Source: Actinomycetota bacterium (GTDB taxonomy: Bacteria; Actinomycetota; Actinomycetes; S36-B12; UBA5976). Taken from it: DNA of 6,922 nt. Positions 1 through 4,992 of this stretch are shown one piece after another. Each line of letters opens with the position of its first letter. The stretch's first letter is position 1. Under the pieces are notes generated by a model, which was not told the DNA's origin, made no database searches, and worked only from the letters and a program-made list of their open reading frames with translations. Where the stretch lies: contig CANBWF010000070.1 of assembly GCA_947373075.1 (NCBI GenBank), forward strand, positions 1 to 6,922, read 5' to 3'. Made by a program: the position numbers and the translations under genes.

Positions 1-13
1 AGTCAGACATTTG

Positions 14-22
14 TGCGAGAAT
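14..22 (+). promoter_or_regulatory. Possible extended -10 promoter for a leaderless ppiA mRNA
   Basis: TG at 14-15, one base, then GAGAAT at 17-22 resembles an extended -10 (TGn-TAnnnT) with a mismatch at hexamer position 1. Exactly 6 nt separate the hexamer from the ATG at 29, so transcription would begin at or next to the start codon. No Shine-Dalgarno is visible. The -35 region would lie outside the window. Support comes mainly from the same geometry upstream of crgA and trpG; alone it is weak. Confidence 0.3.
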
Positions 23-28
23 TAAGCC

Positions 29-538
29 ATGACAACACTGACATTGCACACTAACAAGGGCGATATTCGCCTAAACATTTTCGATACCCATGCACCTAAG
101 ACTGCAGAAACAATTTTGGGTCTTGCGCAGGGAACAGTTGAATGGACTGACCCAGCAACTAACACCGCAACAACAGCGCCACTTTATGATGGTGTAATTT
201 TCCACCGCGTAATTGATGGCTTCATGATTCAAGGTGGCGATCCATTGGGTCGTGGCACCGGGGGCCCAGGATTCCGATTCGCTGATGAGTTTCACCCAGA
301 GTTGTCATTTGACCGTCCGTACCTTTTAGCGATGGCCAATGCGGGACCGAACACAAATGGTTCACAATTCTTCATCACAGTTACCCCAACACCACATCTA
401 AACTTCAAGCACACAATCTTCGGTGAAGTTGCAGATCAAGAAGGTCGCGATGTAGTTGATGCAATTGCGACAGCTGCTGTTGGCCCAATGGATCGACCAC
501 TTGAAGACATCGTTATTAATTCAGTAACTGTTTCCTAG
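29..538 (+). CDS. ppiA: Peptidyl-prolyl cis-trans isomerase, cyclophilin type
   Basis: This 169-residue single-domain cyclophilin catalyses cis-trans isomerisation of Xaa-Pro bonds. It has no signal peptide or membrane segment, so it is probably cytoplasmic. The active-site block FHRVIDGFMIQGGD (58-71) supplies Arg60, Phe65 and Gln68. The second block, AMANAGPNTNGSQFF (101-115), ends in Phe115, and Leu124 and His128 follow. These match Arg55, Phe60, Gln63, Phe113, Leu122 and His126 of human cyclophilin A. The position of human Trp121, which contacts cyclosporin, is His123 here, so low cyclosporin sensitivity is expected (inference). The length is normal for a bacterial cytosolic cyclophilin. 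The ATG start leaves no room for a Shine-Dalgarno but sits 6 nt after a -10-like hexamer. A cyclophilin gene beside rhomboid and crgA is usual near the actinobacterial origin. The chaperone role is known from the family; the physiological substrate is unknown. Confidence 0.96.
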   Translation: MTTLTLHTNKGDIRLNIFDTHAPKTAETILGLAQGTVEWTDPATNTATTAPLYDGVIFHRVIDGFMIQGGDPLGRGTGGPGFRFADEFHPELSFDRPYLLAMANAGPNTNGSQFFITVTPTPHLNFKHTIFGEVADQEGRDVVDAIATAAVGPMDRPLEDIVINSVTVS

Positions 539-547
539 GCACTAACT

Positions 548-1357
548 GTGGCAGTTTGCTATCGACACTCTGATCGCCTAACCGGCATTACTTGCAATAG
601 GTGCGGTTCATTTATCTGCACTGAATGCATGGTCAATGCACCGGTTGGCTTTCAGTGTCCTAGTTGTGCAGCCATAAGTAGTCCTAGAGCTAGCAGAGCA
701 AATCCAACAACAAACGGTGGCTGGTTAGCAAGCATTCCACCAGTTACTCGGTGGATTTTGGTTGCCTGTGTTGGCGTGTACTTCTTCACCCGATTCACCG
801 GTGGTGCCGACGACTGGAACTTTAGTTATGGAATGTGGCCAAATGGTGTTGCCTCTGGGCAGTGGTACCGACTAGTCACAGCCACATTTCTTCATGCTGG
901 AATCCTGCACCTGCTTTTCAATATGTATGCACTATATATTTTGGGGCCAAACTTAGAACGATTACTTGGGTCAAAACAATTTTTTGCACTCTACTTTTTA
1001 TCTGCACTTGGTGGGTCAACATTAGGACTTTGGTTTTCCGACCCGAACTCCAATTCAATTGGGGCTAGTGGTGCAATCTTTGGCTTACTAACTGCAACCA
1101 TTGTGATTGGCCGACACCTGCGGGCCGATGTTTCGCAACTAATCGTTTTGTTAGTAATAAATGCAGTAATTGGGTTTTCCGGAGGAATCGATTGGCGAGC
1201 ACATCTTGGCGGCGCCCTCACCGGCGCATTAATTGCCGCTATTTATGTAAAGGATCAAGAAGGATCGAGTCGAGTCTTGCAGCGCGTGGGCACTAGCGGA
1301 GTTGCCATTGGCCTACTTGTCCTAATCTTCTTGCGCTGCCAGCAACTGATGGGCTAA
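548..1357 (+). CDS. Rhomboid-family intramembrane serine protease with N-terminal zinc finger
   Basis: The 269-residue protein joins a cytoplasmic B-box-like zinc finger to a rhomboid protease domain. The finger occupies about 4-40, with likely ligands Cys4, His7, Cys16, Cys19, Cys24, Cys27, Cys37 and Cys40. Roughly seven membrane helices follow, near 66-84, 108-133, 145-163, 171-188, 196-212, 218-233 and 248-264. Rhomboid hallmarks are HAGILHLLFNM (116-126, with His116, His121 and Asn125), GASG (172-175) with nucleophile Ser174, and His219 in the RAHLGG segment as the catalytic partner. All key residues are present, so it should be active, cleaving membrane proteins inside the bilayer; the substrate is unknown. 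The GTG start lies 9 nt after the ppiA stop, and the finger begins at residue 4, which fixes the start. Co-transcription with ppiA is likely. Zinc-finger rhomboids at this position are common in Actinobacteria. Confidence 0.93.
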   Translation: MAVCYRHSDRLTGITCNRCGSFICTECMVNAPVGFQCPSCAAISSPRASRANPTTNGGWLASIPPVTRWILVACVGVYFFTRFTGGADDWNFSYGMWPNGVASGQWYRLVTATFLHAGILHLLFNMYALYILGPNLERLLGSKQFFALYFLSALGGSTLGLWFSDPNSNSIGASGAIFGLLTATIVIGRHLRADVSQLIVLLVINAVIGFSGGIDWRAHLGGALTGALIAAIYVKDQEGSSRVLQRVGTSGVAIGLLVLIFLRCQQLMG

Positions 1358-1427
1358 ACCCAGTCAATTTTGCGCCACTAAAGCTAGGGTAAATCGCACT
1401 ATCTGCCCGCCAGCATCCGAATTCTTT

Positions 1428-1436
1428 TGGTATGGT
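1428..1436 (+). promoter_or_regulatory. Extended -10 promoter of crgA, placed for a leaderless transcript
   Basis: TG (1428-1429), one G, then TATGGT (1431-1436) fits an extended -10 element, TGn-TAnnnT. The first base of the crgA ATG (1443) is 7 nt beyond the hexamer, the normal distance to a transcription start, so the mRNA would begin at the start codon. There is no good -35 hexamer at 16-18 bp, which an extended -10 can tolerate, and no Shine-Dalgarno before the ATG. The site lies in the only sizeable gap on the + strand (1358-1442), as expected for a new transcription unit. Confidence 0.5.
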
Positions 1437-1442
1437 TTGAGT

Positions 1443-1706
1443 ATGCCAATTTCAAAATCACGCAAAAATAAGCCAGCCTTTACGCCACCATCGGTTGCTA
1501 ATCCAAAATCGGCCAAATTCGGTAATCCGTCTTGGCTAGCTCCAGCCATGGTGACCATGTTCATTCTTGGGCTGCTGTGGATTGTGATTTTCTACCTAGC
1601 TGGAACCACTGTGCCGCTAATGAAGGATCTGAACAATATTCAGAACATCTTGGTGGGCTTTGGCTTCATCGGCATCGGGTTTGGTTTTGCAACTCGCTGG
1701 AAGTAA
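1443..1706 (+). CDS. crgA: Cell division protein CrgA
   Basis: This 87-residue membrane protein matches the actinobacterial CrgA family. It has a short basic N-terminus starting MPISKSRKNK, then PAFTPP, a first membrane helix at about 32-52 (ending WIVIFYL), a short external loop containing VPLM, and a second helix at about 66-83 ending in ATRW, a family signature at the extreme C-terminus. In Mycobacterium CrgA interacts with FtsZ, FtsQ and FtsI and helps assemble the divisome; in Streptomyces it restrains septation. Those roles are family knowledge, not visible here. I chose ATG 1443 over an in-frame TTG at 1437, because the family begins MP(K/I)SK and the upstream -10 would make 1443 the transcription start. 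The stop is 12 nt before the next gene, so the two are probably co-transcribed. Confidence 0.93.
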   Translation: MPISKSRKNKPAFTPPSVANPKSAKFGNPSWLAPAMVTMFILGLLWIVIFYLAGTTVPLMKDLNNIQNILVGFGFIGIGFGFATRWK

Positions 1707-1710
1707 CTAA

Positions 1711-1732
1711 CGAATTACATGAATGTAATTCG
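1711..1732. repeat. Perfect 10-bp inverted repeat over the DUF881 gene start codon
   Basis: The left arm cgaattacat (1711-1720) and right arm atgtaattcg (1723-1732) are exact reverse complements separated by GA. In RNA this could fold as a 9-bp stem with a 4-nt loop (TGAA). The ATG at 1719-1721 straddles the end of the left arm and the loop. It could act as a translation-controlling hairpin or as a dimeric repressor operator; no T-tract follows, so it is not an intrinsic terminator. The repeat is certain; its function is inference. Confidence 0.7.
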
Positions 1733-2462
1733 TCCCCAACGGTGGAAAACCCTGTGGATAACTCCACAACGCCATAATCTTGCTAAACATTTGGTGGCTG
1801 GACTTATTGCCGCCGTGGCTGGACTACTTTTTGTCGCCAGCCATGTCACCGCATCAGGTACCGACTTACGCACTGGCGGCGTTGAGGATCTGCGCGACCT
1901 GGTAATTTATCGCGCTGGCCACGTAGCCCGACTTGCTCAGGATGTTGGCAATCTAGATAACAAAGTAAGTAATTTAACTGGAAAACATATCCCCACAGCG
2001 TTAACTGCCCAACAGCAGGCACTCGATGAACAAGCCGGTAACACCGGATTATTGGGACCAGGTCTTGTGGTCACATTAGATGATGCGCCACATCAAGCCG
2101 GCGAAACTCTACCAATTTCAGTTGGCCCAGATGACTTAGTTGTTCACCAACAAGATGTGCAAGCGGTGGTAAATGCTTTCTGGCGTGGCGGTGCACGTGG
2201 TGTTCAGGTAATGGACCAGCGACTTATTTCCACATCAGCTATTCGATGTGTTGGTAACACATTGCTGTTGCAGGGTCGCGTATACAGCCCACCATTTCGT
2301 ATTTCCGCTATTGGTAATGTCCCAGATTTAGAGGACGCACTTTATTCGGAACCCGGCGTAGTTTTATACCGTGATTATGTTGATCGATTAAAACTTGGCT
2401 GGAATGTGAAAATTAAATCTTCGATGTACTTGCCAGCATGGCAAGGCGCAATTTCTCAGTAA
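1719..2462 (+). CDS. DUF881 family membrane-anchored protein
   Basis: This 247-residue protein belongs to the DUF881 family (relatives of Bacillus YlxW/YlxX), common in actinobacterial division clusters. A basic N-terminus (1-24) precedes one membrane helix (about 25-42), so most of the protein is probably outside the membrane. The segment SGTDLR (46-51) after the helix is typical. A region likely to form a coiled coil follows (about 55-105). The globular DUF881 core begins at GLLGPGLVVTLDDAP (110-124). It includes DLVVHQQDVQAVVNAFWRGG (139-158), the QRLISTSAIRC stretch (167-177) and YSPPFRISAIGN (189-200). The molecular function is unknown; links to division or wall synthesis rest on gene context. 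No Shine-Dalgarno is near the ATG. Later in-frame GTG/TTG codons would remove the basic residues before the helix, so I kept 1719. It probably shares the crgA transcript and ends flush against the convergent trpG. Confidence 0.9.
   Translation: MNVIRPQRWKTLWITPQRHNLAKHLVAGLIAAVAGLLFVASHVTASGTDLRTGGVEDLRDLVIYRAGHVARLAQDVGNLDNKVSNLTGKHIPTALTAQQQALDEQAGNTGLLGPGLVVTLDDAPHQAGETLPISVGPDDLVVHQQDVQAVVNAFWRGGARGVQVMDQRLISTSAIRCVGNTLLLQGRVYSPPFRISAIGNVPDLEDALYSEPGVVLYRDYVDRLKLGWNVKIKSSMYLPAWQGAISQ
1753..1761 (-). promoter_or_regulatory. Perfect consensus DnaA box, inside a short inverted repeat
   Basis: TGTGGATAA on the + strand is the exact reverse complement of the DnaA box TTATCCACA (9 of 9). It also forms the left part of a 6-bp inverted repeat, TGTGGA (1753-1758), TAAC, TCCACA (1763-1768). 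It lies in codons 12-15 of the DUF881 gene. Because this cluster is usually close to oriC, DnaA binding is plausible. A single box in coding sequence does not make an origin; it could titrate DnaA or be chance. Confidence 0.4.
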
Positions 2463-3086
2463 TTAGCTTTTGGCAATTAACGGTGCCAATCCAATGGCCA
2501 AAGTTTGCGCATTGGTATCGCCACAACGTGCTAACCATTCACCCAGCATGATGTGACCACCTTCAGTTAAAACTGACTCTGGATGGAACTGGACACCTTC
2601 GATGTCTGCGCTCTTGTGTCGCAAACCCATGACAACCCCAGAATCCGTTTGACCTGTAACTTCTAGCTCATCAGGCACTGTGTCTGCTTCAACTGCAAGT
2701 GAATGATATCTAGTTGCAGTGAATGGATTTGGAAGTGGCGTCATAACGCTGGAGCCTTGATGAAAAACTTGTGAAGTTTTTCCATGCAAGAGTTCAGGTG
2801 CACGCGATACGGTTGCCCCGAACGCTTCTGCAATTGCTTGGTGCCCTAGACACACACCAAAAATTGGAACAACTCCGCCTAACTCTTTTACGATGCTGAT
2901 ACAAACTCCGGCATCAGCTGGGGTACCTGGTCCAGGTGAAAGCAGAATGCCGTCGTAAGTTTTTGCTTGTTCGATTGAAACTTCGTCATTGCGCTTAACA
3001 TCAACATTGGCACCGAGTTGACCCAGGTATTGCACGATGTTGTAGACAAAGCTGTCGTAATTATCGATTACCAATATTCGTGTCAT
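2463..3086 (-). CDS. trpG: Anthranilate/aminodeoxychorismate synthase glutamine amidotransferase subunit
   Basis: This 207-residue class I glutamine amidotransferase hydrolyses glutamine and passes ammonia to a chorismate-using partner (TrpE for tryptophan, PabB for folate). It opens with ILVIDNYDSFVYNIVQYL (4-21), a signature of the TrpG/PabA group. It carries the oxyanion-site segment SPGPGTP (50-56), the nucleophile Cys79 in GVCLGHQ (77-83), RYHSL (126-130), and His168/Glu170 in QFHPES, completing the Cys-His-Glu triad. Length is typical. No partner subunit is in the window, so TrpG and PabA cannot be separated; one protein may serve both enzymes, and pabA is an equally valid name. The homologue beside mycobacterial pknB is annotated trpG. 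The ATG lies 23 nt after pknB, so it probably ends the rodA-pbpA-pknB operon, perhaps with its own promoter. Its stop codon abuts that of the convergent DUF881 gene. Confidence 0.95.
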   Translation of the reverse strand: MTRILVIDNYDSFVYNIVQYLGQLGANVDVKRNDEVSIEQAKTYDGILLSPGPGTPADAGVCISIVKELGGVVPIFGVCLGHQAIAEAFGATVSRAPELLHGKTSQVFHQGSSVMTPLPNPFTATRYHSLAVEADTVPDELEVTGQTDSGVVMGLRHKSADIEGVQFHPESVLTEGGHIMLGEWLARCGDTNAQTLAIGLAPLIAKS

Positions 3087-3092
3087 GAGTTA

Positions 3093-3098
3093 AGCCTA
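3093..3098 (-). promoter_or_regulatory. Possible -10 element for a leaderless trpG mRNA
   Basis: On the - strand TAGGCT fits TAnnnT and lies 6 nt before the trpG ATG, the spacing seen at crgA. It sits in the 23-nt pknB-trpG gap. No Shine-Dalgarno precedes the ATG, no -35 match is visible and there is no TG extension. If real, trpG has an internal promoter besides read-through from pknB. Confidence 0.33.
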
Positions 3099-3109
3099 AA
3101 GTCGAACCG

Positions 3110-4891
3110 TTAAAGCGATGGACTTGATGATGGAGATGGTGACATCGACGGTGATGGCGACCCTGATGGCTTCTTGGACAAACTCGGACTTACACTTGGG
3201 CTTGGTGAGGCCGAATTTACTAACTGCGCGACCGTCAAAGTTACTTTGCTACCGGGAGCAGCACCTTGTCCCTTGCCAGGTGTTTGGGCAAGAACTAAGC
3301 CATCTGGCTTGTCTGATCCTTGTTCAAAAATCACTTGAACATTAAAGCCAGCATTTACTAGATCGTTGTTGGCTTGAGTCTTGGACTTGCCGACAACATA
3401 AGGCACTGTAACTTTTCCCGAGGAAATTGTTACATTAACTGCGCTACCGGCTTCAACATTTGTTGTAGGAGCAGGGCTTTGGCTCAATACTGTTCCAGCA
3501 GCTGGGACATCAATATTGGTCGGACTATCTTTTTGGGTGATAGTGCCAAGCTTTAAGCCAGCATCGCCCAGCAGTTTATTTGCGTCATCTTGCGATTTGG
3601 CTGAACTTAAATCAGGGACAATTGCTTTCGCTTGACCAGCGGAAACAACGATGTCGATTGCTGATCCTTCATTGATCGTGGTGCCGGCTTCAGGCTTTTG
3701 ACTCAAGACTGTGCCAGGAGCAGCGCTTGGATCGTTTTGTGGTGTCTGTGTACCGAGCTTCAACTTGGCATCGGTTAGTGTTTGCGTTGCATCTGTTACA
3801 GAGAGTCCGACCAAAGTTGGTGCCTGGACCCCAGTATTGCCACCAAGTAATTTAATAGCGAAGAAAATCATCGCGGCAATGGACAATGTTCCGAGTAGAC
3901 CAAATGCGATCCAGCGACCGCGTTTTGGCTTGTTCTTTACTGGTGGAACTATTACTTGCTCTTGAATTCTTGGCATCACAGTTGTATCGGACAGCGGTAT
4001 TGCGACCGTCGGTGCATTTGAAATTTCAGCGGCAGTTACCGCAACCGCTACTGGCATACCAGCCATCACACGTTCAACATCTGAACGCATTTCAGCTGCG
4101 CTTTGGTAGCGCTGTGAAGGGTGCTTAGCTAGCGCATGCAACACAACGGCATCAAGAGTTGCAGAAATTGCACTGTCAACTTGTGATGGCGGTTTAGGTA
4201 GCTCATTTACATGTTGGTATGCGATTGAAAAATCAGTTTCACCAGTGAACGGTGGCCGACCCGTTAGAAGTTCGTACATCACACAACCTGCAGCATAAAT
4301 ATCGCTGCGAGCATCAACAGTTTCACCCTTGGCTTGTTCTGGTGAAAGATACTGAGCAGTACCCATAACTGCGCTCGATGCAGTTACTGAAGTGGCTGCA
4401 TCACTCATTGCACGAGCAATGCCAAAATCCATAACTTTTGCATCGCCGTGGGCATTAATCATGATGTTTGCTGGCTTGATATCGCGGTGAACAATTCCAT
4501 GGCGATGCGCATAATCTAACGCAGCCAAAATTCCAGCGGTAATTTCCAAGCTACGCTCTGGCATGATCCGAGGACCATTGGTCAGCATATGTTGCAGGGT
4601 TACCCCATCGACATATTCCATAACAATGTAAGGGACTAAGTGTTCGCCAATTTGTTGTTCGCCAGTGTCGAATACAGCGACAACATTTGGATGATTTAAT
4701 CCAGCAGCAGCTTGCGCTTCACGACGAAACCGATCTTGAAATTGTGGGTCACGGGCCAAATCAGGTCGCAAGATTTTGATGGCCACGCGTCGATTTAGTC
4801 GGGTATCTACTCCCTCGTGAACTTCAGCCATTCCGCCACGGCCAATTACTTGACCAACTTCGTAGCGATCACCTAAGTGTGTGAATTGCAC
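3110..4891 (-). CDS. pknB: PASTA-domain serine/threonine protein kinase PknB
   Basis: From GTG 4891 this is a 593-residue transmembrane eukaryotic-type kinase that senses wall fragments outside and phosphorylates division and wall-synthesis proteins inside. The kinase domain (about 10-275) shows the glycine loop GRGGMAEV (17-24), Lys39 in VAIK, HRD (135-137, catalytic Asp137), DFG (155-157) and SPE (183-185). Activation-loop residues Thr170 and Ser172 align with autophosphorylation sites Thr171 and Thr173 of mycobacterial PknB. A linker leads to one helix (about 327-348) and three PASTA domains (about 355-419, 424-492, 495-556), where mycobacterial PknB has four. The last 36 residues are a Ser/Pro-rich extracellular tail. 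An upstream in-frame ATG at 4930 would add 13 residues, but GTG 4891 has a strong Shine-Dalgarno and gives catalytic numbering one off the mycobacterial protein. It follows pbpA by 101 nt; no pknA is present. Confidence 0.94.
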   Translation of the reverse strand: MQFTHLGDRYEVGQVIGRGGMAEVHEGVDTRLNRRVAIKILRPDLARDPQFQDRFRREAQAAAGLNHPNVVAVFDTGEQQIGEHLVPYIVMEYVDGVTLQHMLTNGPRIMPERSLEITAGILAALDYAHRHGIVHRDIKPANIMINAHGDAKVMDFGIARAMSDAATSVTASSAVMGTAQYLSPEQAKGETVDARSDIYAAGCVMYELLTGRPPFTGETDFSIAYQHVNELPKPPSQVDSAISATLDAVVLHALAKHPSQRYQSAAEMRSDVERVMAGMPVAVAVTAAEISNAPTVAIPLSDTTVMPRIQEQVIVPPVKNKPKRGRWIAFGLLGTLSIAAMIFFAIKLLGGNTGVQAPTLVGLSVTDATQTLTDAKLKLGTQTPQNDPSAAPGTVLSQKPEAGTTINEGSAIDIVVSAGQAKAIVPDLSSAKSQDDANKLLGDAGLKLGTITQKDSPTNIDVPAAGTVLSQSPAPTTNVEAGSAVNVTISSGKVTVPYVVGKSKTQANNDLVNAGFNVQVIFEQGSDKPDGLVLAQTPGKGQGAAPGSKVTLTVAQLVNSASPSPSVSPSLSKKPSGSPSPSMSPSPSSSPSL

Positions 4892-4900
4892 TGCCTTGTT

Positions 4901-4909
4901 CTCCCTTTT
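4901..4909 (-). promoter_or_regulatory. Shine-Dalgarno that decides the pknB start
   Basis: AAAAGGGAG on the - strand ends 9 nt before GTG 4891. It is the only strong Shine-Dalgarno I see before any gene in this window. It lies downstream of the alternative ATG at 4930, so it can serve only the GTG. This supports the shorter 593-residue PknB, which starts like other actinobacterial PknB proteins shortly before the DRYEVG segment. Confidence 0.7.
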
Positions 4910-4992
4910 ACGACGCAATGTGGATTGCATATCTATTGTTCACTATGCAGAGCTTTGCTGCGCAGTGCACACTCTAATTCTTGTAATAAGCC

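Noticed and set aside
71..295. Reverse-strand 74-codon open frame inside ppiA
   Set aside because: It lies wholly within a clear cyclophilin gene on the opposite strand and shows no domain or start signal. The same applies to the other overlapping open frames within the rhomboid, pknB and pbpA genes.
1358..1442. Terminator after the rhomboid gene
   Set aside because: I found no hairpin followed by a T-tract in this gap; only the crgA promoter is supported.
2470..2489. Inverted repeat TTGGCA-N8-TGCCAA at the end of trpG, a candidate bidirectional terminator
   Set aside because: Only 6 bp, and no T-tract follows on either strand; it lies within trpG coding sequence.
3118..3345. 75-codon + strand open frame, Met-rich, opposite the pknB 3' end
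   Set aside because: Its odd composition is the mirror of the Ser/Pro repeat codons of PknB; there is no independent evidence for expression.
4940..4976. Possible promoter (TAGAGT at 4971-4976, - strand) and short GC-rich palindromes in the pbpA-pknB gap
   Set aside because: There is no -35 match and no fixed spacing to the start; the palindromes are 6-8 bp and do not make a stable single hairpin. Read-through from pbpA is the simpler view.
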